A DNA stretch of 64,000 bases from Rhodococcus sp. KBS0724 (GTDB taxonomy: Bacteria > Actinomycetota > Actinomycetes > Mycobacteriales > Mycobacteriaceae). Positions within the stretch are counted from its first letter, which is position 1. Each line of letters opens with the position of its first letter. The translations under genes and the position numbers were made by a program. Below are positions 45,155-53,859 of this stretch, piece by piece. The notes beneath the pieces are model-generated. The model had not been told where the DNA came from. It searched no databases and worked only from the letters and a program-made list of their open reading frames with translations. Location of the stretch: NCBI RefSeq assembly GCF_005938745.2, contig NZ_VCBX02000001.1, positions 3,672,501 through 3,736,500 of the forward strand, in the 5' to 3' direction.

Positions 45155-45306
45155 AACCGACAGTCTCTCACCTATGCTCACGGCACGAGATTCGAGTCCT
45201 GAAATCGAACACGCCACACCGATCGAGACGCAAATACCACAATCGAGGCAATCTGTGTGGTTAAGTTCTAGCGAACGCCCTGTACCTTCTCGAGAAAGTG
45301 GACGCC

Positions 45307-45528
45307 ATGCGAGCAGATCGCGACCAGCTTGGTCAGCATCGCCTCGGAATGCCGAACGGCGTGCACTGTATCGAATTTCCCGAGGTCGCCTTCGCATTGG
45401 CCGAGCATCGTCGAACGTGGTTCACCATGCTCGTGAGCCAGGGCCGCCACAGCTTCGCGTCGATGCGCAAACGCACCGCGGACGCCACCGCGACGTACTG
45501 GGTCCCGGCTCCGGCCACCGTCGCCTGA
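45307..45528 (+). CDS. Hypothetical 73-residue protein
   Basis: No family recognised. A small basic/hydrophobic-mixed protein from ATG 45307 ('MRADRDQLGQHRLGMPNG') to 'WVPAPATVA', with 'FALAEHRRTWFTMLVSQGRHSFASM' in the middle. Codon third positions are C/G-biased as in the neighbours, a GAGAAAG lies upstream, and a perfect 15-bp hairpin follows 24 bases after the stop. These together suggest a real gene. GTG 45298 is an alternative start. It lies between convergent coaE and rpsA with no obvious partner. Confidence 0.55.
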   Translation: MRADRDQLGQHRLGMPNGVHCIEFPEVAFALAEHRRTWFTMLVSQGRHSFASMRKRTADATATYWVPAPATVA

Positions 45529-45552
45529 CGTAGCAGACCCCCAGCTTTCACC

Positions 45553-45588
45553 CGACAGCCACCAGTCGTCACAGACTGGTGGCTGTCG
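45553..45588 (+). terminator. Perfect 15-bp terminator after the 73-residue ORF
   Basis: CGACAGCCACCAGTC and its complement around a 6-base loop, followed by CATTTT. It supports expression of the small gene upstream. Confidence 0.85.
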
Positions 45589-45645
45589 CATTTTCCTCTC
45601 AGGGTCGAAACCTCCGCGCATTCAAAACTTGTGCCACACAACAAA

Positions 45646-45682
45646 AGAACCCCGCCCCTGCTTGTGCAGGAGCGGGGTTCTT
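45646..45682 (-). terminator. rpsA terminator
   Basis: On the minus strand AGAACCCCGC...GCGGGGTTCT with an inner CCTGC/GCAGG extension, followed by TTTTG. A rho-independent terminator 36 bases after the rpsA stop. Confidence 0.85.
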
Positions 45683-45717
45683 CACAGATCTCGCTTGATC
45701 AGATCAAGCGGTAATCC

Positions 45718-47205
45718 TTATGCGTTGCCCGACAGCTTCTCACGAAGTGCGGCGAGCTGTGCATCGCTTGCAAGCGATCCACCAGCGGACTCTGCCGGAG
45801 CGGAGCCAGCGGAGGCCGGAGCCTCGTCGTCGTCTGCAGAAGCCGTCTCCGAGGAGTAGCCGGCAGCAGCGGTGGCAGCTTCAGCGGCCTCGTCTGCAGC
45901 GGTCTTCTCCATCTGAACGGTGTGCATCTTGTGGCGACGCTCAGCCTCGGCGTAGCGGTTCTCCCACTCTTCGCGCTGCTTGTCGAAGCCCTCGAGCCAT
46001 TCGTTGGTCTCGGGATCGAAGCCCTCGGGGAAGATGTAGTTGCCCTGCTCGTCGTACGAGTCGGCCATGCCGTACTTGGACGGATCGAACTCGGCGTTGT
46101 AATCCTCGTTGGCCTGCTTCAGCGACAGCGAGATACGACGACGCTCGAGGTCGATGTCGATGACCTTGACGAGTGCATCGTCGCCGACGCCGACAACCTG
46201 GTCCGGAACCTCGACGTGGCGCTCAGCCAGCTCCGAGATGTGAACGAGGCCTTCGATTCCCTCTTCGACGCGCACGAATGCACCGAACGGAACCAGCTTC
46301 GTGACCTTGCCGGGCACGATCTGGCCGATGGCGTGCGTGCGGGCGAACTGACGCCACGGATCTTCCTGCGTTGCCTTGAGCGACAGGGAGACGCGCTCGC
46401 GGTCCAGATCGACGTCGAGAACCTCGACGGTGACCTCGGTGCCGACCTCGACAACCTCGGACGGGTGATCGATGTGCTTCCAAGACAGCTCGGAAACGTG
46501 AACCAGACCGTCTACGCCGCCCAGGTCCACGAATGCACCGAAGTTGACGATGGAGGACACGACGCCCTTGCGGACCTGGCCCTTCTGGAGCTGGTGCAGG
46601 AATTCGCTGCGAACCTCGGACTGAGTCTGCTCGAGCCATGCACGGCGCGACAGGACCACGTTGTTGCGGTTCTTGTCGAGCTCGATGATCTTGGCTTCGA
46701 TCTCCTTGCCGACGTACGGCTGGAGGTCGCGGACGCGACGCATTTCGACGAGCGAGGCGGGGAGGAAGCCACGAAGGCCGATGTCAAGGATGAGGCCGCC
46801 CTTGACGACCTCGATGACGGTGCCCTTGACGGCCTCGTCCTTCTCCTTGAGCTCCTCGATGGTGCCCCAGGCACGCTCGTACTGAGCACGCTTCTTCGAC
46901 AGGATCAGTCGACCTTCTTTGTCCTCCTTGGTGAGGACGAGAGCCTCGACCGCATCTCCCACGGAGACGACCTCGTTGGGGTCGACGTCGTGCTTGATGG
47001 AGAGCTCACGAGAAGGGATGACACCTTCGGTCTTGTAACCGATGTCGAGCAGAACCTCGTCGCGGTCGACCTTGACGATGGTGCCTTCGACGATGTCGCC
47101 ATCGTTGAAGTACTTGATCGTTGCGTCGATGGCGGCGAGGAAGTCCTCGGCAGAGCCAATGTCGTTAATGGCAACCTGCGGCGAGGTGACGGTTGTGGAG
47201 GGCAT
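45718..47205 (-). CDS. rpsA: 30S ribosomal protein S1
   Basis: mRNA-binding ribosomal protein with four S1 (OB-fold) repeats, as expected for actinobacteria (495 residues). Repeats are at about 35-105 ('GDIVEGTIVKVDRDEVLLDIGYKTEG'), 125-190, 210-280 ('GQVRKGVVSSIVNFGAFVDLGGVDGLVHVSELS') and 295-365, then an acidic Ala/Ser-rich tail of about 120 residues ('ADEAAEAATAAAG', 'ADDDEAPASAGSAPAE'). ATG 47205 is the start; a longer reading has no ribosome site. Some actinobacterial S1 tails bind trans-translation factors (family knowledge). Counterpart of Rv1630. Confidence 0.97.
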   Translation of the reverse strand: MPSTTVTSPQVAINDIGSAEDFLAAIDATIKYFNDGDIVEGTIVKVDRDEVLLDIGYKTEGVIPSRELSIKHDVDPNEVVSVGDAVEALVLTKEDKEGRLILSKKRAQYERAWGTIEELKEKDEAVKGTVIEVVKGGLILDIGLRGFLPASLVEMRRVRDLQPYVGKEIEAKIIELDKNRNNVVLSRRAWLEQTQSEVRSEFLHQLQKGQVRKGVVSSIVNFGAFVDLGGVDGLVHVSELSWKHIDHPSEVVEVGTEVTVEVLDVDLDRERVSLSLKATQEDPWRQFARTHAIGQIVPGKVTKLVPFGAFVRVEEGIEGLVHISELAERHVEVPDQVVGVGDDALVKVIDIDLERRRISLSLKQANEDYNAEFDPSKYGMADSYDEQGNYIFPEGFDPETNEWLEGFDKQREEWENRYAEAERRHKMHTVQMEKTAADEAAEAATAAAGYSSETASADDDEAPASAGSAPAESAGGSLASDAQLAALREKLSGNA

Positions 47206-47512
47206 ATGTTGAATTGCTCCGGACGAGTTGTGGTCGGTTGATGGATTTTGTCGGACGAGATGCAACATTTCAGGTACCGGAATGCAGTACCCAGTTGCAC
47301 AGAAACTAACAACCGGAAACCGAAACACATTCCGCACCCGAACGGTGCACCACAAGATCTCTCGTTCACGCCGATCCAAGGCCTCGGTAAAGGCCTAGTA
47401 CAGATATTCGACTGAATGACAGACACTCGCGTGGGTAAGACTACGCGTCGCCGGTGCGAGCGGGCAAACCCGGGTACCCTGTCGCCGCTGGTAGCGCTCT
47501 AGTCTGTTCGAT
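47206..47512. other. Intergenic region between rpsA and the methyltransferase
   Basis: 307 bases between divergent genes. For the methyltransferase, TAGTCT at 47500 lies 7 bases before ATG 47513, so a near-leaderless promoter. AGGCCT is repeated around 47380. The long leader expected for rpsA cannot be resolved further by eye. Confidence 0.4.
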
Positions 47513-48358
47513 ATGTCTGACGATCGCCATGCCGCTGCCAATTCCATCCTCGGGACCAGCGGAGTCGGCAGGGTCCGGGTCGATTCCGGTGCGAGCGACC
47601 GCGCCAGCCGCGCGTGGTGGGATGCGGACGCCGAGGATTACCACCGTACTCATGGCGAATTTCTGGGCGTGAACAGCGCAGATGGTGAATTCGTCTGGTG
47701 CCCCGAGGGTCTGCACGAAGGCGATCACCACCTACTCGGCGACATCGTGGACAAGGACATCCTCGAAGTGGGATGCGGATCCGCACCGTGCGCCCGATGG
47801 CTGGCCGGCCATGGCGCCCGGGCTGTCGGGCTCGATATCTCGATGGGCATGCTCTCGCGGGGAGTTGACGCGATGACCGCCGGCGGACCACACGTGCCGC
47901 TGATTCAGGCGAGCGCGGAATTGTTGCCGTTTGCTGACGAGAGCTTCGACATCGTGTGCTCCGCTTTCGGAGCGGTCCCCTTCGTGGCCGATTCGCAGCA
48001 GGTGATGAACGAGGTCGCCCGAGTTCTGCGGCCGGGCGGCAAATGGGTGTTTGCGGTCAACCATCCGATCCGCTGGATCTTCCCCGACGATCCGGGGCCG
48101 AAGGGACTGACCGCAACACTCCCCTATTTCGACCGCACGCCCTACGTCGAAGTCGACGAGAACGGCGTGCCGACCTACGTCGAGCATCACCGCACGATCG
48201 GCGATCGCGTCCGCGAGTTGGTGGCAGCCGGCCTGCAGGTTCACGACATCATCGAACCGGAGTGGCCGGAGTGGCTGGACCGTGAGTGGGGACAGTGGAG
48301 TCCCCTACGCGGCCAGCTCTTTCCGGGCACCGCGATATTCAGCGCCGTCAAACCCTGA
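47513..48358 (+). CDS. Class I SAM-dependent methyltransferase
   Basis: A 281-residue methyltransferase. Motif I 'ILEVGCGSAPCARWLAGHGA' (near 85-104), motif II 'VGLDISMGMLSRG' (Asp near 109), motif post-I 'FDIVCSAFGAVPFVAD', motif III 'RVLRPGGKWVFAVNHP'. The N-terminal 'ASRAWWDADAEDYHRTHGEFLGV' extension is conserved in related Actinobacteria proteins. Possibly quinone- or small-molecule-directed; not decidable here. It is convergent with the ABC ATPase gene 3 bases away, and divergent from rpsA. ATG 47513 has TAGTCT 7 bases before it and no ribosome site, so probably a leaderless start. Confidence 0.87.
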   Translation: MSDDRHAAANSILGTSGVGRVRVDSGASDRASRAWWDADAEDYHRTHGEFLGVNSADGEFVWCPEGLHEGDHHLLGDIVDKDILEVGCGSAPCARWLAGHGARAVGLDISMGMLSRGVDAMTAGGPHVPLIQASAELLPFADESFDIVCSAFGAVPFVADSQQVMNEVARVLRPGGKWVFAVNHPIRWIFPDDPGPKGLTATLPYFDRTPYVEVDENGVPTYVEHHRTIGDRVRELVAAGLQVHDIIEPEWPEWLDREWGQWSPLRGQLFPGTAIFSAVKP

Positions 48359-48361
48359 GCG

Positions 48362-49123
48362 CTACAGCAGATTCGACAGGAATGCCTTGGTGCGATCCTG
48401 TTGCGGATTGGCCAGCAGTTGCCGCGGCTCACCGGATTCGACGACAACGCCGCCATCCATGAACACGAGCTGATCGGCAACCTCGCGGGCAAACCCCATC
48501 TCGTGAGTGACGACAACCATCGTCATTCCGTCTTTGGCGAGTTGTTTCATGACTGTGAGAACTTCACCGACAAGTTCCGGGTCGAGCGCCGACGTCGGCT
48601 CGTCGAAGAGCATCAGTTTCGGGTCCATGGCGAGTGCCCGCGCGATGGCAACGCGCTGCTGCTGTCCACCGGACAACTGGGCGGGGTACGCATTTGCCTT
48701 GGCGCTCAAACCAACCTGATCGAGCAGATCCTTCGCCCGCTCGATCGCCTTCTTCTTACTGACCCGCTTCACCTGAGTTGGCGCTTCGATGATGTTTTCC
48801 AGCGCAGTTCGATGCGGGAACAAGTTGAAATGCTGGAACACCATGCCGATGTCCTGGCGTTGCTTTGCCGCCGCACGTGGGTGCAGCTCGTAAAGCTTGC
48901 CGTTCTTCTCCGAGTAACCGACGAGGTCACCGTCGACGTACAGCCGTCCTGCATTGACCTGTTCGAGGTGGTTGATGCAGCGCAAGAACGTCGACTTGCC
49001 CGATCCGGACGGACCGACCAGGCAGAGCACCTGCCCGCGATCGATTTCGAGAGACACACCTTTGAGAACCTGGAGTGCGCCGAAGTTCTTGCACACTCGA
49101 TCTGCCTTGACCATCGGTGTCAT
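48362..49123 (-). CDS. Polar amino-acid ABC transporter, ATP-binding protein (GlnQ type)
   Basis: A 253-residue ATPase. Walker A '[18 protein letters not shown]' (near 37), Q-loop '[12 protein letters not shown]', signature '[15 protein letters not shown]' (near 148), Walker B '[20 protein letters not shown]', H-loop '[20 protein letters not shown]'. The phrase '[12 protein letters not shown]' and the '[13 protein letters not shown]' sequence are typical of polar amino-acid transporters. ATG overlaps the permease stop (ATGA). Last gene of a three-gene importer. Confidence 0.93.
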   Translation of the reverse strand: MTPMVKADRVCKNFGALQVLKGVSLEIDRGQVLCLVGPSGSGKSTFLRCINHLEQVNAGRLYVDGDLVGYSEKNGKLYELHPRAAAKQRQDIGMVFQHFNLFPHRTALENIIEAPTQVKRVSKKKAIERAKDLLDQVGLSAKANAYPAQLSGGQQQRVAIARALAMDPKLMLFDEPTSALDPELVGEVLTVMKQLAKDGMTMVVVTHEMGFAREVADQLVFMDGGVVVESGEPRQLLANPQQDRTKAFLSNLL

Positions 49124-50076
49124 TTGCGTTCTCCTCCGGGAATGTCCGGGAGTGTCTCCACTACCGTCGCGTTGCCTTGTGCGTCGGCAAGCGCCTGAAG
49201 CTGGCGTGTGGTCAGTGCTCGCGTGGCACCTTTCGAGTAGTACCGCTCGACGTAGAACTGACCGATCATCAGCAGGCTCGTGATCGCGAGGTACCAGGTT
49301 GCCGCAACCATGAGCAGTGGAATCGGCTCGAAGTTCGCGCCGGAAATGTCTCTGGCACGACCGTAGAGTTCGGTACTCAGCGGCACGGCCGACACGAGCG
49401 ACGTCGTCTTGAGCAAGCTGATCAACTCGTTGCCGGTAGGCGGGATGATCACGCGCATCGCCTGTGGCAGAACTGTCCGACGCATGGTCTGGCTCCAGGT
49501 CATTCCCAAAGCCACGGACGCTTCGGTCTGTCCTTCGTTGACCGAGGCGATACCTGCACGAACGATTTCAGCCATGTAGGCCGCCTCGTTCAAAGCGAGT
49601 CCGATCACTGCGAAGAAAAACGCCGCCTGCAAATCCTGCATGTCGAAGTGCACGAACTGATGTACGAACGGAATCCCGAGATCGATGCTCTTGTAGATGG
49701 ACGGGAACAGCCCCCAGAACACAAGCTGGACGTAGACGGGGGTGCCACGGAAAACCCACAAATACATCCAGGCAGCGGACTTCAACACCGGGTTGGGAGA
49801 AAGCCGCATGACGGCGAGGATAACCCCCAGAATGATTGCAGCCGCCATCGACAAAACCGTCAATTGAATAGTGACCCAGGCAGCCTTCGAAATACGCGAG
49901 TCGAACAGGTACTGACGATAGGTCGGCCACCCGAACTGTTCGTTGGTCGCAGCTCCGTAGATAAACAGTCCGAACAGGAACACTACGACGATCGCAGCTA
50001 TCCAACGACCTGGCCTACGCAGTGGGATCGCCTTGATCGGCGCCGGTTCGCCACTCTCGGTTGTTGTCATGTTCAT
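49120..50076 (-). CDS. Polar amino-acid ABC transporter, permease
   Basis: A 318-residue membrane protein of the His/Glu/Gln/Arg/opine permease family. After an N-terminal cytosolic stretch, '[20 protein letters not shown]' is segment 1, followed by a periplasmic loop and the ABC core: '[22 protein letters not shown]', '[14 protein letters not shown]' and the EAA loop '[35 protein letters not shown]' (near 215). The initiator overlaps the last base of the binding-protein stop (TGATG). Only one permease gene is present, so it probably works as a homodimer. Confidence 0.93.
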   Translation of the reverse strand: MNMTTTESGEPAPIKAIPLRRPGRWIAAIVVVFLFGLFIYGAATNEQFGWPTYRQYLFDSRISKAAWVTIQLTVLSMAAAIILGVILAVMRLSPNPVLKSAAWMYLWVFRGTPVYVQLVFWGLFPSIYKSIDLGIPFVHQFVHFDMQDLQAAFFFAVIGLALNEAAYMAEIVRAGIASVNEGQTEASVALGMTWSQTMRRTVLPQAMRVIIPPTGNELISLLKTTSLVSAVPLSTELYGRARDISGANFEPIPLLMVAATWYLAITSLLMIGQFYVERYYSKGATRALTTRQLQALADAQGNATVVETLPDIPGGERK

Positions 50077-50960
50077 CAGCTCTCCGCGCCGTTGATCTTG
50101 GATTCTTCGATGACGCCGGCCTCGACGCTCCAGGTCTGAGCGATCTGTTGATAGACGCCGTTGTCGATCAGGTACTGCATGGCCTGCTGCAGCGCGGGAC
50201 CCAGGTCCGAACCCTTGACGATCGGCCAGCCGTACGGTGCCGAATCGAAAGGCTCGCCCGCCGCTTCCATCCGGCCCTTACTGCGCTTGATCGCATAACC
50301 GGTGACCGGCGAGTCCGCGGACAGTGCGTCAACTCGGCCGAGGATGAGCGCATTCGCCGCGTCGTCTTGGCTGTCGTACTTGATCTTCTCGATCGGCGGC
50401 TTGCCGGCGGCAACACAGGCCTCGCTCTTTGCAGGCACTTCGTCGATGTCCTCGGTAGTCGTCGTTTGCACAGCGACTCGCAGCCCACACGCGTTGTTCG
50501 GATCAACAGGATTGTCCGGACGTTGAGCCCATTGAATGCCTGCGCTGTAGTAGGTCACGAAGTCGACCGTCTTTTCACGCTCCTTGGAATCGGTGAAAGA
50601 CGACATTCCCATGTCGTAACTCCCCGATTGGATTGCGGGAATGATTTTGTCGAAGTCCGCTTGATTGAAGACCGGCTCGACTCCGAGCACTGCCGCGACG
50701 GCTTTCATCAAGTCGACGTCGAATCCGACGATGTTGCCGTTCGCGTCCTTGAATTCATTGGGCGCGTAGGGAATGTTCACCCCGATCTGGAGCTTCCCGG
50801 ATTCAGCGACCTTCGGCGGCAACAGTGCCGCAATCTCAGGCACCTTCTGCACCGTCAGTGGTGGCCCTTCCGGCACAAGACCTTCGTCGTTGACCACACA
50901 TCCCCCGCAGAGTGCGACGATCACTCCGAGTAACAGGAGCCGAACCAGATGTAAGCGCAC
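50076..50960 (-). CDS. Polar amino-acid ABC transporter, substrate-binding lipoprotein
   Basis: A 294-residue extracellular binding protein from GTG 50960. The signal is 'RLHLVRLLLLGVIVALCGGCV', with a slightly atypical lipobox (CGGC) and an anchor Cys near 21. The mature part is an SBP_bac_3 fold: 'LQIGVNIPYAPNEFKDANGN' 'IVGFDVDLMKAVAAVLGV' 'IIPAIQSGSYDMGMSSFTDSKEREKTVDFVTYY' and 'DALSADSPVTGYAI'. 'GIQWAQRPDNP' and 'CGLRVAVQTTTTEDID' suggest a basic or acidic amino acid ligand; specificity is not readable. Longer in-frame starts upstream have no lipoprotein sense. Confidence 0.88.
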   Translation of the reverse strand: MRLHLVRLLLLGVIVALCGGCVVNDEGLVPEGPPLTVQKVPEIAALLPPKVAESGKLQIGVNIPYAPNEFKDANGNIVGFDVDLMKAVAAVLGVEPVFNQADFDKIIPAIQSGSYDMGMSSFTDSKEREKTVDFVTYYSAGIQWAQRPDNPVDPNNACGLRVAVQTTTTEDIDEVPAKSEACVAAGKPPIEKIKYDSQDDAANALILGRVDALSADSPVTGYAIKRSKGRMEAAGEPFDSAPYGWPIVKGSDLGPALQQAMQYLIDNGVYQQIAQTWSVEAGVIEESKINGAES

Positions 50961-51132
50961 ACCCCCGCGACGAAACACTCTCAGCGCGTTTTCACCGACC
51001 ACGACTCTGCTCTCCACTCGTCGATCGCCGCATCGAGCAACGCTCATTCGAAATTCAGTAGAACGGTAGGGTACGGCAGGAGTTCCTCCGGCAACGATTC
51101 CGAACTCCTTCCCCACCCGTGCGATACAAGAA

Positions 51133-52251
51133 TCAGCGACGAAGTGTATGCGCGTACACCACTTCGGCGAATTCGCTGGTCGATGCGAGGCCGCCGAGGT
51201 CGGCGGTCGCGATTCCCGAGGAAATAGTGGCGTTCACCGCATTTCTGATTCGACTCGCCGCAGCCGACAAGACTGGTTCGCGACGGACGTCTGCAAGCCA
51301 GTCCAGCATCATCGCGCTCGACAGAAACAAGGCTGTCGGGTTGGCGCGGTTCTTGCCCGCAATGTCCGGTGCGGCTCCGTGCGCCGCTTGAGCCATGATC
51401 TGGGTTTCGGACACGTTGATCGACGGTGCTGTCCCGAGTGAACCGGCCAATTCTCCCGCCAGATCCGACAAGATGTCACCGAACATGTTCTCGGTGACCA
51501 CGACGTCGAAATCTCCGCCCCGCCGAACCAGAAATGCGGCCATGGCGTCGACGTGTTGATCGTCGACAACCACGTGCGGGAACTCGGCGGCCACAGTGCG
51601 GCAGGCGTCGCGAAAAAGTCCGGTGGTGAGGGTAAGAACGTTCGCCTTGTGCACGATGGTGACGTGATTGCGTCGACGCGTCGCCAACGAGAATGCCGTT
51701 CGGGCAATTCGCTCGCATGCGCCGCGGGTGAATACACCCACCGCAAGTGCGAGGTCCGGCGTCGGCATGAATTCACCGCTACCTACAGCCATGTTTCGAT
51801 CTGCGTACAGTCCCTCGGTGTTCTCGCGGACGATCACCAAGTCCATGTCCGGTACGGTCGCCTTCACTCCGTTCAGAACAGCGGCGGGACGGATGTTCGC
51901 AAAGAGTTCGAACTTCTTTCGGATCACTCCCCCGGGTGTCAGCTGTCCACGAAACTCACTCGGGTACGACGCGCTGTCGTGTGGTCCGAGGATCCATCCG
52001 GGCAATTGCTCGAGTGCAGCGAGAGTCTCGTCGGGAATCGGTGTCCCGTGACTCTCGATGGCTTCGAAGCCGAGCGGCAGTTCCACCCACTCCACGGGTT
52101 GGGCGTGGACTGCGGACAGTGCGCCGTCCACGATCTCCCGAGTGGCCGGGACGATGTCCTGACCGATTCCGTCTCCACGCATCAGTCCCAGCCGCAGGCC
52201 CGACGGTTCGATTGCACTACTACCTGTCATCGGGCAATCATTACCCATCAT
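51133..52251 (-). CDS. Isocitrate/isopropylmalate dehydrogenase family protein
   Basis: A 372-residue NAD(P)-dependent beta-decarboxylating dehydrogenase. 'RLGLMRGDGIGQDIVPATREIV' (near 20-42), 'IRPAAVLNGVK', 'VIVRENTEGLYADRNM' (Arg-Glu-Asn-x-Glu-Gly of isocitrate-type members, near 140), 'VTIVHKANVLTLTTGLFRD' (catalytic Lys, near 200) and 'VVTENMFGDILSDLAGEL' (metal Asp pair, near 260). The usual C-terminal 'HGSAPDIAGK' appears as 'HGAAPDIAGK'. It could act on tartrate or another 2-hydroxy acid. The first ATG (52251) collides with the ATG of the divergent gene; ATG 52230 ('MTGSSAIEPSG') is a likely alternative. Confidence 0.88.
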   Translation of the reverse strand: MMGNDCPMTGSSAIEPSGLRLGLMRGDGIGQDIVPATREIVDGALSAVHAQPVEWVELPLGFEAIESHGTPIPDETLAALEQLPGWILGPHDSASYPSEFRGQLTPGGVIRKKFELFANIRPAAVLNGVKATVPDMDLVIVRENTEGLYADRNMAVGSGEFMPTPDLALAVGVFTRGACERIARTAFSLATRRRNHVTIVHKANVLTLTTGLFRDACRTVAAEFPHVVVDDQHVDAMAAFLVRRGGDFDVVVTENMFGDILSDLAGELAGSLGTAPSINVSETQIMAQAAHGAAPDIAGKNRANPTALFLSSAMMLDWLADVRREPVLSAAASRIRNAVNATISSGIATADLGGLASTSEFAEVVYAHTLRR

Positions 52252-52771
52252 GGTGCAGTCGGTGGAGTTGTTACTCGGCGAGTCGAGTGAGTCGGCAATA
52301 CGCAGTCAGTGGTCCACTCTCGCTGACGCTGGTCTACCGAGTCAGGGAAAAATGGTGCGCGCGAGCAATCGTCCGCACATCACGCTGTTCGTCGCGCACA
52401 CGATTCCGCCTGAGGTCGACGAAATCCTGAGTAGGCGCTTCTCACTACCGCCGTTCGAGATCCGGTTGGGCGGTTACATCGTGTTCGGCGGCAGACAGTT
52501 CGTATTGGCGCGTTCCGTCATCCCGTCGCGAGCTCTGTTGCGACTTCACCGTGATGTCTTCGACGCCGCGGCCGGGTCGAGTGGCATTCCCGGGCACATC
52601 GAACCGGGCACCTGGACGCCGCACGTGACATTGGCTCGGCGGATCGAGCCGGATCAACTGGGTGGTGCGATCTCCCTGCTGAGCAAGGACGTGATCGCGG
52701 GCGACTGTGGTCCGATCAGGCGGTGGGACGGGGATGAGAAAGTGGAGTGGTCGCTGACTCCACCCGGATAG
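52250..52771 (+). CDS. 2'-5' RNA ligase family protein (2H phosphoesterase)
   Basis: A 173-residue 2H phosphoesterase. The two catalytic HxTx motifs are clear: 'RPHITLF' (near 42) and 'TPHVTLA' (near 123), each preceded by a beta strand, as in LigT/CPDase proteins that hydrolyse 2',3'-cyclic phosphates. No transmembrane segments. ATG 52250 overlaps the divergent dehydrogenase ATG, so a very short or absent leader is expected. Its 3' end overlaps the EamA gene by 56 bases on the other strand. Confidence 0.83.
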   Translation: MVQSVELLLGESSESAIRSQWSTLADAGLPSQGKMVRASNRPHITLFVAHTIPPEVDEILSRRFSLPPFEIRLGGYIVFGGRQFVLARSVIPSRALLRLHRDVFDAAAGSSGIPGHIEPGTWTPHVTLARRIEPDQLGGAISLLSKDVIAGDCGPIRRWDGDEKVEWSLTPPG

Positions 52772-53645
52772 GAGATCGGGTTGCCCGCTTGGTGACCAGG
52801 ATTCCCGCGATCACGATCACGGCTCCGAGCGGTTGATTCCAGCCGATGCTCTCACCCAGCACGAGTGCGCCGAGTGCTACGCCGACGACTGGACTGAGGT
52901 AAGTGACAGTCGAGGCGGCTGTCGGACCCCACCCCTGCACAACATTGGTGTTCCAGATAAATGCCAATCCTGTTCCGAATGCGCCGAGAGCGATCATCGA
53001 TCCGACGATTGCCGGTGTCAGGTGCATCGGCGTGTTCGCGATGACCGGCGACGCGATCACCATGAACAATGCTCCGATGCTGATCTGTAGCAACGCGATG
53101 GTGCGGGTATCGACACCGAGTGGAAGGACGAAGCGGCGGAGGTAGACAAACGAGACGCCGTACGACGCGGTCGCGCCGAGGCAGGCGATCTGCGCGCTGA
53201 CGCTGCCACCAACTCCGATGTTCCACGGGGACAACACAATCAGTACACCGAGGAATCCGAGCATGAGACCACTGGCTTTGTATCGGGTCAAGGTTTCCCC
53301 GGGCAGGAACGCGAGGGACGCTGCCATGGTCATGAGCGGCGTCGTGGCATTGTAGATGCTGGCGAGTCCCGAAGACATGCTCTGTTCAGCCCAGCTGAAC
53401 AACAGCCACGGAATCACACATTGCAGCGCGGCCAGAAACGACATGTGCTTCCAAATCCGAGGGTCCCGTGGCAATCCGATCCTATTCAGCGCTGATACGA
53501 GCGCCAACGCCAGTGCGCCGAAAACCAAGCGCCACAGCACAACTTGAGTGAAGGACAGCCCTTCGAGGCCGACCTTCATAAAGAGGAAACTTGCTCCCCA
53601 CACGACCGACGCGGCGATGTACTGGAAGAGCAGACTCGCCTTCAC
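52716..53645 (-). CDS. EamA/DMT-family transporter
   Basis: A 309-residue inner-membrane transporter with ten hydrophobic helices in two EamA repeats. Repeat 1 begins 'LLFQYIAASVVWGASFLFMKVG' and 'QVVLWRLVFGALALALVSAL'; repeat 2 has 'IACLGATASYGVSFVYLRRF' and 'AASTVTYLSPVVGVALGALVLGE'. Family members export amino acids or other metabolites; direction and cargo are not readable. GTG 53645 overlaps the stop of the 38-codon membrane ORF (GTGA). Convergent overlap of 56 bases with the 2H phosphoesterase gene. Confidence 0.9.
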   Translation of the reverse strand: MKASLLFQYIAASVVWGASFLFMKVGLEGLSFTQVVLWRLVFGALALALVSALNRIGLPRDPRIWKHMSFLAALQCVIPWLLFSWAEQSMSSGLASIYNATTPLMTMAASLAFLPGETLTRYKASGLMLGFLGVLIVLSPWNIGVGGSVSAQIACLGATASYGVSFVYLRRFVLPLGVDTRTIALLQISIGALFMVIASPVIANTPMHLTPAIVGSMIALGAFGTGLAFIWNTNVVQGWGPTAASTVTYLSPVVGVALGALVLGESIGWNQPLGAVIVIAGILVTKRATRSPIRVESATTPLSHPRPTA

Positions 53646-53758
53646 AGGGTGAATTCACCGTGGGGGCTCACGTCCCGGCGGGTGTCGGGCGTGCGGCCGG
53701 CCAGTGCGAGGATATTGAGGACGAGAAGAAAGATCAGACTGACGATGATGATTGCCAT
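53642..53758 (-). CDS. 38-residue small membrane protein coupled to EamA gene
   Basis: Not recognised as a family. ATG 53758 to TGA 53642 encodes 'MAIIIVSLIFLLVLNILAL' as one transmembrane helix, then a polar tail ('GRTPDTRRDVSPHGEF'). Its stop overlaps the EamA GTG (GTGA), the same coupling used throughout the window, which favours translation. A TTG 6 bases upstream is an alternative start; no clear ribosome site. It may be a membrane partner or assembly aid for the transporter. Divergent from the GlxA-type regulator, whose operator is next to it. Confidence 0.55.
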   Translation of the reverse strand: MAIIIVSLIFLLVLNILALAGRTPDTRRDVSPHGEFTL

Positions 53759-53793
53759 GCACAAAGCTTGACGCAGCACGACATGCAGCAATA

Positions 53794-53830
53794 GTGGCAG
53801 AAATGCCATACTTGAACGATTTTCTGCCAC
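53794..53830. promoter_or_regulatory. Operator of GlxA-type regulator
   Basis: GTGGCAGAAA and TTTCTGCCAC form a perfect 10-bp inverted repeat with a 17-base spacer between the regulator gene and the divergent small ORF/EamA pair. A partial copy (TTTTCTGTCAG) follows at about 53840. Probable binding site of the AraC-domain regulator. Confidence 0.7.
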
Positions 53831-53859
53831 GCGGTCGTTTTTTCTGTCAGACTCGAAAG

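Noticed and set aside
45922..47241. 439-codon plus-strand frame opposite rpsA
   Set aside because: Shadow of S1 repeats; Leu/Asp/Val periodicity mirrors the antisense codons.
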